NCBI GenBank assembly: GCA_007244375.1
Contig: SCVW01000025.1
Span: 124,001-188,000, forward strand
Reading direction: 5' to 3'
Source of the DNA: Smithella sp.
Lineage (GTDB): Bacteria; Desulfobacterota; Syntrophia; Syntrophales; Smithellaceae
Length of the DNA: 64,000 nt
The notes below the pieces were generated by a model. It did not search any database. It was not told where the DNA came from and saw only the letters and a program-made list of their open reading frames with translations. Shown piece after piece: positions 18,759 through 27,560 of the stretch (position 1 is its first letter; each line of letters starts with the position of its first letter). The position numbers were made by a program, and so were the translations under genes.

Positions 18759-18787
18759 TATTTTAGTCCTAATTAAAATATTGTCAA
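18759..18787 (-). promoter_or_regulatory. Promoter and autoregulatory site of the Rrf2 gene
   Basis: On the minus strand TTGACA (18787-18782) and TAAAAT (18765-18760) are 16 bp apart. The 12-mer AGTCCTAATTAA (plus strand 18765-18776) fills most of the spacer and is part of a wider near-palindrome, TTTTAGTCCTAATTAAAA. A protein bound here would block RNA polymerase, as expected for autorepression. Confidence 0.6.
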
Positions 18788-18955
18788 GAAATATTTCAAA
18801 CAGATTTTTCATGTGTAAAATAATATATTTAAAACTCATGGTATGCCTTAGATTCTTTCTCCCTTATTCTTTCTCCTTAACATCTTTCATTTGTAAGTTT
18901 ATGCAGACCAATGATCATATAATTCATAAGAATTGACAATATCACGGGGCAAAAG

Positions 18956-19807
18956 ATGCAGGAAAAAATAAATTCACAGAGGGTTTTCTACGGCTCTATT
19001 TTTTGGGTTAGTCTTGGACTTAGCGCAATCTTTTGGGTTGTTGATTCAATCCTGACGGTCATTTCTACGAATTCGTCTTTTTTCCCCACGCTTGTTGGCA
19101 TTGAAACCAGAGGCTTTTGGCAGCGTTTGATTGTGCTGTGTTTTCTTTTTATTTTCGCATCCCATGTTCAATACAGCGCCAGAAAACGGCGAGAGGCGGA
19201 GGATAAACTTCAACAAACACTCGAAAGTCTCAAGAGAGCTGTCGGCACAACTATTCAGGTTTTAGTATCTGCTTTGGAGTCAAGAGATCCTTATACAACA
19301 GGCCATCAGAGCAGAACTGCCGACCTGGCTCGTGCCATTGCTACGGAGATGAGATTAGATCAGGACAAAATCGACGGAATTTATATGGCGGGCATCGTTC
19401 ACGATATAGGGAAAATATCCATCCCCACAGAGATATTAATCAAACCCACAAAACTTACAGACATCGAATCTTCCCTGATTAAACAACATTCCCGAAGCGG
19501 ATATGAGATGTTGAAGGATGTGGAATCACCCTGGCTGCTGGCTGAAATTGTCCATCAGCACCATGAGCGCATAAACGGATCCGGTTACCCAAGAAGTTTA
19601 AAAGGCGATGAAATTCTCATGGAAGCACGTATTTTATCCGTGGCAGATGTAGTAGAGGCTATGGCATCGCATCGTCCTTATCGTCCGGCGTTGGGTATTG
19701 ATGCTGCTCTTAGAGAAATCGAAAAAAATAAAGGTATTCTTTACGATGAAGCCGTCGCCGATGCCTGCCTTAAATTATTTCACGAAAAAGGCTATAAACT
19801 TGCTTGA
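18956..19807 (+). CDS. Membrane-anchored HD-GYP c-di-GMP phosphodiesterase
   Basis: A 283-residue protein with two N-terminal TM helices (~12-35 and ~50-70), a short coiled segment, and an HD-GYP domain (~90-283) with HDIGK and HHERINGSGYP. It lacks the receiver and PAS parts of its paralogue at 2637; the two HD-GYP domains are nearly collinear. With no sensory domain beyond the short periplasmic loop, its activity may be set by membrane state or by partners. It is monocistronic, convergent with the glycosyltransferase pair. Confidence 0.88.
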   Translation: MQEKINSQRVFYGSIFWVSLGLSAIFWVVDSILTVISTNSSFFPTLVGIETRGFWQRLIVLCFLFIFASHVQYSARKRREAEDKLQQTLESLKRAVGTTIQVLVSALESRDPYTTGHQSRTADLARAIATEMRLDQDKIDGIYMAGIVHDIGKISIPTEILIKPTKLTDIESSLIKQHSRSGYEMLKDVESPWLLAEIVHQHHERINGSGYPRSLKGDEILMEARILSVADVVEAMASHRPYRPALGIDAALREIEKNKGILYDEAVADACLKLFHEKGYKLA

Positions 19808-19877
19808 AATAACAACAAAAAACCACTGTCAAGGGATAAAGTATTAGTAAATTTCACTTTTGGAAAATCTTTTATTT

Positions 19878-20369
19878 TTATAATAAATTTTGCGTTTTAC
19901 TAATATACTCATCAATTATCGACAAGATACTACCCTGTCGGAAATATATTTTAACCGTTTTCTGATTTTTCACCTGTTTTATTGTATCGTATAAATCACT
20001 CATCTCGTAAACGACGTTTAAATATTGTTGTTTTTCCAGCATATTGCACACCTGAATTTGATGATCGTCAATATGTTCTTTGTACTTTGCAAACCTGGGA
20101 ACGGCAATAACTCTCTTACCCAACTTGAGGGCGTTGACGATTGCGCCGGTACCGCCATGAGAAATTATCAAATCGGCATCAATTTGCTTTTGATGAAAAT
20201 TATCCGGTGACATATAACGAACATGCCGATAATGTTTAGGCATATAATCGGACTGTCCGATTTGGGCAAATACTTCCTCATCTAATTTATTTTCCCTAAC
20301 CAGTTCATCCATCTTTTCCAACAGCCGATCAAACTGATATTCTCGGGAACCTACACATACAAAGATCAA
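19878..20369 (-). CDS. Alg13/PssE-type glycosyltransferase subunit
   Basis: A 163-residue GT28 C-terminal-like domain. With the TTG start at 20369 it begins MIFVCVGSREYQFDRL, exactly the family opening, and later has DLIISHGGTGAIVNALKLGKRVIAVPR, the UDP-sugar-binding HGG motif. The TTG overlaps the stop of the Alg14-like gene by 4 bp (TTGA), and GGAGG lies ~9 nt upstream. A longer reading to 20423 would overlap the neighbour and add a non-homologous N-terminus. Together with the membrane-anchoring partner it should transfer the second sugar to a polyprenyl-PP-sugar, as PssD/PssE do in exopolysaccharide synthesis. No other polysaccharide genes adjoin. Confidence 0.85.
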   Translation of the reverse strand: MIFVCVGSREYQFDRLLEKMDELVRENKLDEEVFAQIGQSDYMPKHYRHVRYMSPDNFHQKQIDADLIISHGGTGAIVNALKLGKRVIAVPRFAKYKEHIDDHQIQVCNMLEKQQYLNVVYEMSDLYDTIKQVKNQKTVKIYFRQGSILSIIDEYISKTQNLL

Positions 20370-20824
20370 TAGATACTGCCTCCATAGATTGCATTGGGAT
20401 ATACACTTTTCAGATCTTCCCACTGTATGATAAACAAATCAGCTTTTTCATACATTATTTTGCCTGTCCTTGTTCCGTCTTTTATCCGCGCGAAAGTTTC
20501 TATATAAATTAATTTTTTACGGAAAATTTTGGCCAAATATGCCATGGGAAACGCAACCATTGTACCAGTTGAAATGATATAATCGGGTCTGAATTTGGCA
20601 AAAATAATAAAAGACTTGAAAAGATTATAAGTCATTTTAAAAGGGAAGAGGATATCCTTTGATCCGGTTTGCAACAAATAATAATCAGCTCTATCTTGAT
20701 AATGTGTTTTTTCCGTAATCCAAATTGCAGTATACTTTTCAGCCAGTGGTTTTAACATTTTGAGTTGTTCGTAGTGACCACCTGATGAAGAGATAAAACA
20801 AATTTTTGTATTTTTATTTTTCAT
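20366..20824 (-). CDS. Alg14/PssD-type glycosyltransferase subunit
   Basis: A 152-residue protein with the Alg14 opening 'KICFISSSGGHYEQLKML' and the motif DYIISTGTMVAFPMAYLAK followed by YIETFARI. In Alg13/Alg14 enzymes this subunit anchors the catalytic partner to the membrane and binds the acceptor. The partner follows with a 4-bp overlap, so the two are translated together. The acceptor and sugar are unknown. Confidence 0.87.
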   Translation of the reverse strand: MKNKNTKICFISSSGGHYEQLKMLKPLAEKYTAIWITEKTHYQDRADYYLLQTGSKDILFPFKMTYNLFKSFIIFAKFRPDYIISTGTMVAFPMAYLAKIFRKKLIYIETFARIKDGTRTGKIMYEKADLFIIQWEDLKSVYPNAIYGGSIY

Positions 20825-20858
20825 TGTCTCAGATGCTTAATATTATAGGGAAGTATAA

Positions 20859-23800
20859 CTAATGTCCGAAAAGAACTTCTCCTGTATCCGTTATAAGTTT
20901 TTCCGGAAGCTGAAAAATCCGTTTGAATATATTAAGAGTGCCTTTACCAATGGATTTGGCATTTATAGGGGTTACATTCGGATTATCCCATTCTCCGTCT
21001 ATCTTAAAATTCACAGTAATTAATTTGCCTTTTTCATCTGTAATAATCCAACCGGCAATAGGAATCTTTGACGCAACAAAATCCAGCGTCTGTAAAGGAT
21101 GTATGCCAACGATAAGATCAAGCTTCTTTTTTAGATAATCAATTTTACCCGACCCTGAGATTTGAATTGAATCACTATCAATAAAGAAATCTTCGGAAGA
21201 CACAACACCGTCTTTAAGCAGCGCAGTGGAAGTTATCGTATTATAAGCCATCCCTTTTGTTGTCATATCCGGAAGTCTTAACTTCGCGAGCTGCAGAACA
21301 TTAAGCAAAGAGAATGTCTTGGAAAGGCCGGAAAACTTTCTCAGAATACCTTTTTCTGCTCTTACCTGGAACTTACCTTCTGCCGTTTTTTTGATCTCCT
21401 CAGCGTTAGTACCGGTGGCCGATATATTGCCTGTAAGCGATAATTTACCTGTTATTGTGCGATTACCGATTTCCAGATAGTTTTGAATCTTTTCCAGAGA
21501 CATGCGGCCAAGGAAAATATTTGCATCATAATGATTCTTGCCACCATCGGATATAGTAACCTTTCCTTTAGCCTTGAATTTTCCATCAAAGGCAACAGCC
21601 TCCAGTTTTTCAACATTGATGATGCCTTGGGTAATTTTCAAGCCGGCATCGAGCTTTTTAAAATCTATGTCACCGAGTTTGCCGGAATCTATCTTGACAG
21701 CCGCATTCAGTTCCATAGCAGATGAAGCCTCACCTTCTTTCTTTGGATAAGAAAGAGAAATGAGGCGGGAAAAATCAGCAGAACTTACATACGGGGAATT
21801 CAACGCCAGCGAAATCTTAGGCAAAGTAAAATCCGTTATATCACCGGATAAGTTGAATCCGGATTCGCCCAGCTTAAACGACAGATTATCCGCGTGAATC
21901 AAATTGTCAGTAACTGCAATTTGCCCTTTTACGTCACTGAAACTGACTTCTCCATCACTACTTTGCAATCCCAGATCTTTCGTTTTAAGCAAGCGTGTAT
22001 AAAAATTACATATTACCTTGGGATTATGGAAATCATCTATTCTGAATTGCCCCTGAAGATCGCTTTCTCCCATCTTTGCCTTAAACAGAGATGTTTCCAT
22101 TGTGTTTTCATTAAAGAAGATATTACCAGTCAAGCCCCGCAGAGCTTTTATATCTGCGAAAGGTTTGAGTGAAACATTGGTCAGGGAGGCATTACCTTTC
22201 CATTGAATAGAACCCAGATCATCTAAATCTCCCCGTCCGGCGACTGCCAGCAAACAATTTCCTGTCGGATTATATTTACGGATAAACGGAAGAACCACTG
22301 CAACTTCGCGAACATCAAACGTTTTGGACTTAATATTGAAAGATGAAGGTATTCCACCGGCAAAGCGAAACATCATTGACCCTGTTATGCTTACCGGAGG
22401 CAAATCGTAATTGAAAGAAGAAAAATTGACAGCATCTTCACTCAGAATAATTTCAGCTGCAAGCTGGTTTTTTCTTGCCTTCGGTTTTTCCATTACATCC
22501 GGATAGGCATACGAGGCATCGGTCAAATCCCATTGAGCGTTAATATGATAATCCTCATCAGTTCCTTTTCCCAAAAGAACAAGCGTTGAAGATCCTTTGA
22601 AACTCAAGGTTTGAAACTTTTCTTTTCCCAAAAGCCACAAGACTTCATCGCGGGCAGGTTGAACTTTCATTTCTGCCGTATAAATGGTTGGATAAGGTAA
22701 AGCGAAATCGGAAATTTTCCCCTCCATTGTCATAGGCGAAAGACCAAAACGCCCTTGCATATTCTTTAGCGAAAATTCCCTTCTTTTTAATTCCAATATT
22801 CCGCTGATATCATGAAAAACAGGCGCTGTTTGTGCTGCTTCGAAAATACCTTTATTAACTTCCGCTTTGATGGAAAGCACATCAATACTTTCCTTTTTAC
22901 CCATATGCGCTATTTGACTCAACCTTCCGTGAAGATTTCCTTCCGTGAGTCGAAAATTGCCGTCCTTGATGTGCTCGTCAATAAAATTTCCCACACCTTT
23001 GTGAATGATTCCCCACGGGATGTAAGACCTTACTTCTCTCAGCGCAAAAACAGATGTTTCAGCTTTTGCTTTTAGAAACGGATCTTTCGTATCCAGATCG
23101 TCGATTTCCAGATTACCTTTAGCATCAAATTTATCAATCGCTACACGTGATACATCCAGATCCAGACTATCCGTGTTGCGCTTCAACACGTAATTCAGTT
23201 GAATCATTCTCGGCTGAAGAACATCCCTAAAAACGCCGGGATAATCAACCAGAGCGTTTTTTACCTGAATTGTTCCTTTTGATTTGAAATCAGAAAATTT
23301 TCCGAAAAATTTAATATCCGCATTTACCAATCCTGCCATTTTTTCGAACGGCGTATATTTTTTCAAATACAGAAGATAATGTTTTATATTCGCTCCTTTC
23401 AAATGAACGGCAGCTCTTACTTTACTTTCGTAAAACTGTTTTTCTGAAGGAGCAGGATGGTAGAAACCATTCAACGCCAACTCCGCTTTATTTTTATCTT
23501 CAATTACCGAGGTCTTAATATTAAAACGCGACCATTTTGTCCAAAAAGGAGAATTAATTCTGCATTGAAAGTCCTTCAGTGAAGTTAAAATGCCCTGCTC
23601 ACTTTCCGCCTCATCTAAAAAACTCGCACTTCCTTTTTCAATGACGATTTTCCGAAATTTTGGAGAAGTTGCATCTTCTTTTTTTGTTAAAAGGTCGGTT
23701 ATGTTAAGTACACCCGCTTTGTCCCTTATTAACGATACTCGAGGCTCATTTAAGATTACCTCTCTAAAGACGAGGTGATTTATCAGCAGAGGGAAAACTT

Positions 23801-24098
23801 GCACACGCAAAGAAGCATTTTTAACATTTAAGAAATCCGACGAACCATCCCTTTCCGTAACCGCCAGATTAGTAAATTGCAGAGAAAGCCCCTCTATTAA
23901 TGATAAAGAAGCTTTTCCGGTTTCATAGGTAATCTTGCGATTATATTTTTCCTCAACGGTTTTTGTAATGAATTCTTTGTAATAATCCAGTCTGGTCAGC
24001 TTATATGAGGCATAAAACCACGCGGATGCTAAAAACGCAGTAAGCGTAATCACTGATAAAATAGTTACTGTTACAACAGTTCTTTTTTTAATAGCCAA
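20859..24098 (-). CDS. Large AsmA/TamB-like inner-membrane-anchored protein
   Basis: A 1079-residue protein with one N-terminal TM helix (~8-30) and a long periplasmic part of short beta strands. The N-terminus (YYKEFITKTVEEKYNRKITYETGKASLSLIEGLSL) and the C-terminal region (ISATGTNAEEIKKTAEGKFQVRAEKGIL... DLIVGIHPLQTLDFVASKIPIAGWI) are typical of AsmA family proteins, now thought to form bridges that carry phospholipids to the outer membrane. The family role is established; the role here is inferred. It begins 337 bp from the divergent PilZ gene. Confidence 0.82.
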   Translation of the reverse strand: MAIKKRTVVTVTILSVITLTAFLASAWFYASYKLTRLDYYKEFITKTVEEKYNRKITYETGKASLSLIEGLSLQFTNLAVTERDGSSDFLNVKNASLRVQVFPLLINHLVFREVILNEPRVSLIRDKAGVLNITDLLTKKEDATSPKFRKIVIEKGSASFLDEAESEQGILTSLKDFQCRINSPFWTKWSRFNIKTSVIEDKNKAELALNGFYHPAPSEKQFYESKVRAAVHLKGANIKHYLLYLKKYTPFEKMAGLVNADIKFFGKFSDFKSKGTIQVKNALVDYPGVFRDVLQPRMIQLNYVLKRNTDSLDLDVSRVAIDKFDAKGNLEIDDLDTKDPFLKAKAETSVFALREVRSYIPWGIIHKGVGNFIDEHIKDGNFRLTEGNLHGRLSQIAHMGKKESIDVLSIKAEVNKGIFEAAQTAPVFHDISGILELKRREFSLKNMQGRFGLSPMTMEGKISDFALPYPTIYTAEMKVQPARDEVLWLLGKEKFQTLSFKGSSTLVLLGKGTDEDYHINAQWDLTDASYAYPDVMEKPKARKNQLAAEIILSEDAVNFSSFNYDLPPVSITGSMMFRFAGGIPSSFNIKSKTFDVREVAVVLPFIRKYNPTGNCLLAVAGRGDLDDLGSIQWKGNASLTNVSLKPFADIKALRGLTGNIFFNENTMETSLFKAKMGESDLQGQFRIDDFHNPKVICNFYTRLLKTKDLGLQSSDGEVSFSDVKGQIAVTDNLIHADNLSFKLGESGFNLSGDITDFTLPKISLALNSPYVSSADFSRLISLSYPKKEGEASSAMELNAAVKIDSGKLGDIDFKKLDAGLKITQGIINVEKLEAVAFDGKFKAKGKVTISDGGKNHYDANIFLGRMSLEKIQNYLEIGNRTITGKLSLTGNISATGTNAEEIKKTAEGKFQVRAEKGILRKFSGLSKTFSLLNVLQLAKLRLPDMTTKGMAYNTITSTALLKDGVVSSEDFFIDSDSIQISGSGKIDYLKKKLDLIVGIHPLQTLDFVASKIPIAGWIITDEKGKLITVNFKIDGEWDNPNVTPINAKSIGKGTLNIFKRIFQLPEKLITDTGEVLFGH

Positions 24099-24435
24099 GT
24101 GAAAGAACCTTCTTCAGAAAAAGATTAAATTGCTTCTTAAGAATAAAATCGCGCCTTTTTATTTAAGATTGTTGAATTGAAAAATATGCAATGTTAATTA
24201 TCTTAAACAAACAAAAGCTACAAATTTAATTAATTCTAGCACTGACAATACAAGAGTCAAGCGCAATAACCAGTTATTACGTTCAAAGTTGACAAAGGAT
24301 AACAAAGCTCCTCCAATTTCCGGAGCTAATATTACCCTGATGAAAAATCATACTTTTTTTATATTTTAAAATAATGTAAGAATAATATGTTTTTATCACT
24401 GGGTAATTTTTCGATCAAATGTTGGAGCAATAATT
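24099..24435. other. Intergenic region between divergent genes
   Basis: No ORF. Two small inverted repeats are visible: AATAAC-CA-GTTATT (24265-24278) and AGCTCC-N10-GGAGCT (24306-24327), the latter just after a TTGACA (24289-24294) with no convincing -10 box. The rest is AT-rich. It probably carries the promoters of the AsmA-like and PilZ genes. Confidence 0.4.
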
Positions 24436-24780
24436 GTGAAAAACACTGAAAAACGTCGGTCGATTAGGCGCAAAGGAAAATTTCCTGTTGTGATTGATAA
24501 CGGCAGAGGAATCACCCGCGATTTCAGTAGCTCAGGAATCTTTTTCGAAACGGACAAATCTTTCACCCCCGGTCAGTCTATAGATTTCACCATCGTGCTG
24601 GAATATGTAGATCCCGACCGTCCTGTGTATTTAAAGTGTCGAGGATCAATTGTCAGAGTCGAAGACAAAGGAAAAAAATTGGGTATTGCAGCAACAATCA
24701 ATTCCTATACTTTTGACAGATCAGATTCCATCAATGCAAGACAGGCAAAGAAAAGAACAAGAAAAGACATTAAATTTTGA
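24436..24780 (+). CDS. PilZ domain protein
   Basis: A 114-residue single-domain PilZ protein. The c-di-GMP binding motifs RRSIR (residues 7-11) and DFSSSG (28-33) are both present. The start is GTG with TTGGAG ~8 nt upstream. It has no other domain, so it would act by binding a partner once loaded with c-di-GMP. It lies apart from the cyclase and phosphodiesterase genes of the window. Confidence 0.85.
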   Translation: MKNTEKRRSIRRKGKFPVVIDNGRGITRDFSSSGIFFETDKSFTPGQSIDFTIVLEYVDPDRPVYLKCRGSIVRVEDKGKKLGIAATINSYTFDRSDSINARQAKKRTRKDIKF

Positions 24781-24862
24781 CCTTTTGATGACAGGCTAAT
24801 ATTAAGTTGATTGTTGCCTGCGAATATTACCGTAATCTTTGTAAGCCTAGTAATCGTCAAAT

Positions 24863-24897
24863 AAAAAGGCATCCCGTTAACTAAGCGAAATGCCTTT
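24863..24897 (-). terminator. Rho-independent terminator of the tRNA cluster
   Basis: On the minus strand AAAGGCAT and ATGCCTTT pair around a 17-nt loop and are followed by TTTATTT. It lies a few bases beyond the tRNA-Lys 3' end, in the cluster's direction. Confidence 0.7.
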
Positions 24898-24902
24898 ATA
24901 AT

Positions 24903-24978
24903 TGGTGAGCCCTGTCGGAATCGAACCGACAACCTAATGATTAAGAGTCATTTGCTCTGCCAGTTGAGCTAAGGGCCC
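24903..24978 (-). tRNA. tRNA-Lys (CTT)
   Basis: A 76-nt cloverleaf. The acceptor GGGCCCT pairs with AGGGCTC, D-arm AGCTCAACTGGCAGAGC, anticodon loop CTCTTAA (anticodon CTT), T-loop GTTCGATTC, and an encoded CCA. It is the last gene of a four-tRNA cluster. Confidence 0.96.
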
Positions 24979-25149
24979 TTCATATATGTTGAAAAAATCC
25001 ACATGCTGCATTGTTGTTGCCATCCCCTTGTCTTTGCTCGCGCAGGGCATACAACACAAAGCAAGTACGCCTCATTCTCATGTCTTGAACGCCTTGCCTC
25101 TGGTCGTTTTTGAACAGCCATGTTGTAAAAGAACGTTTGTTTCTTATTC

Positions 25150-25226
25150 TGGCACGCCCGGTAGGATTCGAACCTACGACCAACAGATTCGAAGTCTGCG
25201 ACTCTATCCAGCTGAGCTACGGGCGC
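25150..25226 (-). tRNA. tRNA-Arg (TCG)
   Basis: A 77-nt cloverleaf with acceptor GCGCCCG/CGGGCGT, anticodon loop CTTCGAA (anticodon TCG), T-loop GTTCGAATC and an encoded CCA. The 171-bp spacer to tRNA-Lys contains nothing recognised. Confidence 0.96.
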
Positions 25227-25248
25227 TTGTTATCAATCATTCTATTAA

Positions 25249-25325
25249 TGGGGTGAGTGAAGGGACTTGAACCCTCAGCCTCCGGGGCCACAACCCGGCA
25301 CTCTGACCAATTGAGCTACACCCAC
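25249..25325 (-). tRNA. tRNA-His (GTG)
   Basis: A 77-nt cloverleaf with acceptor GTGGGTG/CACTCAC, anticodon loop TTGTGGC (anticodon GTG), discriminator C73 as in bacterial tRNA-His, and an encoded CCA. The base at 25326 supplies the templated G-1 that HisRS requires. Confidence 0.96.
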
Positions 25326-25336
25326 CACTTACGCCT

Positions 25337-25413
25337 TGGTGCGCCTGGAGGGATTCGAACTCTCGGCCCACGGATTAGAAGTCCGTTGCTCTATCCAACT
25401 GAGCTACAGGCGC
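25337..25413 (-). tRNA. tRNA-Arg (TCT)
   Basis: A 77-nt cloverleaf with acceptor GCGCCTG/CAGGCGC, anticodon loop CTTCTAA (anticodon TCT), T-loop GTTCGAATC and an encoded CCA. It is the first gene of the cluster and lies only 11 bp from tRNA-His. Confidence 0.96.
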
Positions 25414-25538
25414 ATTATTTTAACCATGTGCCAAAAAGATTTAGCGTCTTATCGTCTCTGTCTTTTTTTGTCAAGACTTAATACTTAAGTTTTTATTTAC
25501 CGGACGCTATATAAAAATGTCCAGTGGAAAATCATTTG

Positions 25539-27269
25539 CTATTTGACGTAACCGGCTATACCGTCAAACTTATATATTTTCTTATCAATTTTTCCTCCTT
25601 GAAGGTCGGTGGAATAAAAATAATGACCGGTTTTCAAATTATACCAGCGGTAAAGCTCCCTGGTGTTGGTCAATTTTGATGTAGCAATGTTGCCCATTGT
25701 ACCTTCAAATACATATCCCCGCAGGTCTTTTCCGCCTCCATTAGAATCATAGTGGTAAAAATGACTCTTTTTCTGCGGATTATACCAGCGATAAAAAGAT
25801 ACTGTTCCCGGTACTTCCGGCTTAAACAACCGGAAAGCTATTCCCTCTTTCACATATCTGTTCTGAATCAATCTTTTTGCTTCAGCTTGGGGATCAGCAG
25901 TAAACATGTAATCGGTTCCGTTATAATATCTATAAATATCCACAATTTTCGATACGGTCTCCGGAAGAACTTCCACAAAAACTTCAACCAATGCTTCACC
26001 ACTATTGGTATCAAACACAATATCATCAACGTAATAGCCGGGATCTGTTTGTCCCGCATTGAAAGAAACGGTGATATAGTTGGTTTGTCTGGTTGTAGCG
26101 CCGGAATTAGGCACAATTCTAATACTGCCTTCGGGGAAATAAACAGTGTTTCCTCCCAGTATTTTCACGCCTTCAAATACCAGACAGCTATTTTTACTGG
26201 CTATAGTAAAAACATGCGGGCCATCGGCAAGATCCTCAGCAATCAGCAATTCCCCTTTACTTTTTTCCAGGTCTTCAAGCAAATTAACATTATCAACCGG
26301 ACTTTTATCAATAGACATGGCCATATTAACTTCATCTTCCTGATAAGTTGCCAGATATAAAACTATCCCTGTTCCGCTGAAATTAACCTTGATAAAGTTT
26401 TCACCCTCCGCACCGGTCGGATAGCCGTTGCTTTCCTTCCATTGTCCCATTAATTCAATTTTTTCTTTTAAATTCGCGGGAACGTTATAGACACCGCTTC
26501 CACGCACCTCTTCATTAACAAATGATATATATTTGCCCTGATGGAAATCATCAGGAAAATCTTCTTTTGCATGTTTCTTTATCGCCACCGACCACGTCAA
26601 CATTTCGTTGCCGCTATTGCTTAATATTATCTTCTTGGAAACGGTTTTTCCCTGTAGGACATTTCCCATATCCAATCGTAAAGGATTCAAATTAATCAAA
26701 GGATTTTCCTGAATATATCTTATTGTAAACGTAACAATAATTGTTCTCTGCCCGTCGGAAGAATTGATATCCATCGTTGCTTTATGCGTTCCAACCTGAA
26801 ACTCTTTACGACAGATTAAATTCTCACTTCCGGATTCAATTTTCATTTCTACATAAGTGGATGTGCTTTTTTGTTTGTCCTCCGTTTCTCTTGGCAATAA
26901 CCGAACTCCCACTTGTATGAAACTAAAATCATTTCTTAACGTACCGGATAATTTACGATTTTCTAATCTTTTCCAACCGCTGGGACCGTCTGTTGACCAG
27001 TCAACAACATCGGAACTAATACTCTTGAAAGTAAATATTCCTTTGCTTGATTCATCCGCTGTAATCGTTCCCAAATTAATTTCCTGCGGGATTATTGTAA
27101 ATATCTGTTGTTTGGTTTGCTTTTCATCTTTATCCAATGTTTTCTGAATCTCTTGCTTTGTAACAGGCCGATTCTTTTTCCGGCTTAAATTGTCCTGAGC
27201 AACTACTGCTAATGGATAAAAAATCAGGGCTATAACTATAAAGACGAAATAATTCCTTACGTTCAACAT
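25539..27269 (-). CDS. Secreted protein with Hydin/BACON-like beta domains and C-terminal DUF5648 repeats
   Basis: A 576-residue exported protein (signal peptide ~1-25). Residues ~45-200 and ~200-340 look like immunoglobulin-type beta domains of the ASPM-SPD-2-Hydin kind (INLGTITADESSKGIFTFKS and PLRLDMGNVLQGKTVSKKIILSNSGNEMLTWSV). The last ~125 residues hold three aromatic units (IYRYYNGTDYMFT, FYRWYNPQKKSHFYHY, LYRWYNLKTGHYFYST), the DUF5648 signature found at the ends of many secreted lytic or surface proteins. ATG 27269 is chosen since AGGAG lies 5 nt before it. The role is unknown; surface binding is likely. Confidence 0.7.
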   Translation of the reverse strand: MLNVRNYFVFIVIALIFYPLAVVAQDNLSRKKNRPVTKQEIQKTLDKDEKQTKQQIFTIIPQEINLGTITADESSKGIFTFKSISSDVVDWSTDGPSGWKRLENRKLSGTLRNDFSFIQVGVRLLPRETEDKQKSTSTYVEMKIESGSENLICRKEFQVGTHKATMDINSSDGQRTIIVTFTIRYIQENPLINLNPLRLDMGNVLQGKTVSKKIILSNSGNEMLTWSVAIKKHAKEDFPDDFHQGKYISFVNEEVRGSGVYNVPANLKEKIELMGQWKESNGYPTGAEGENFIKVNFSGTGIVLYLATYQEDEVNMAMSIDKSPVDNVNLLEDLEKSKGELLIAEDLADGPHVFTIASKNSCLVFEGVKILGGNTVYFPEGSIRIVPNSGATTRQTNYITVSFNAGQTDPGYYVDDIVFDTNSGEALVEVFVEVLPETVSKIVDIYRYYNGTDYMFTADPQAEAKRLIQNRYVKEGIAFRLFKPEVPGTVSFYRWYNPQKKSHFYHYDSNGGGKDLRGYVFEGTMGNIATSKLTNTRELYRWYNLKTGHYFYSTDLQGGKIDKKIYKFDGIAGYVK

Positions 27270-27560
27270 AAACACTCCTGATAAACATCTTCATATTACT
27301 AACTCAATGTTTTGAATTTATCAAATATTTTAAAATCTTTTTTAAAAAAAATCGCCAAGTTTAGACTTTAAGATAATATATTTTACAATTTCTCTTTCTG
27401 TGAGGAAAGCTGATTATTTTTTAAAATACTTGACATCTGTGGCAAACAGGATTATAGCTTTCACCCAATTTTCGTATACCTTAAGTAAGATATGTAATTT
27501 CTCTCAAACGAGGTAGAAACCAAATCCACAAAACTTTCTGATTTTACAGCTCAGGTGATT

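Noticed and set aside
20366-20423. Apparent 58-bp overlap or frameshift between the Alg13- and Alg14-like genes
   Set aside because: Using the TTG at 20369 gives a normal 4-bp overlap and the exact family N-terminus, so no frameshift is needed.
24986-25481. Short open frames with repeated 'PGGIRT'-like peptides
   Set aside because: They are read through the tRNA genes on the opposite strand; the peptide similarity comes from the tRNA T-arms.
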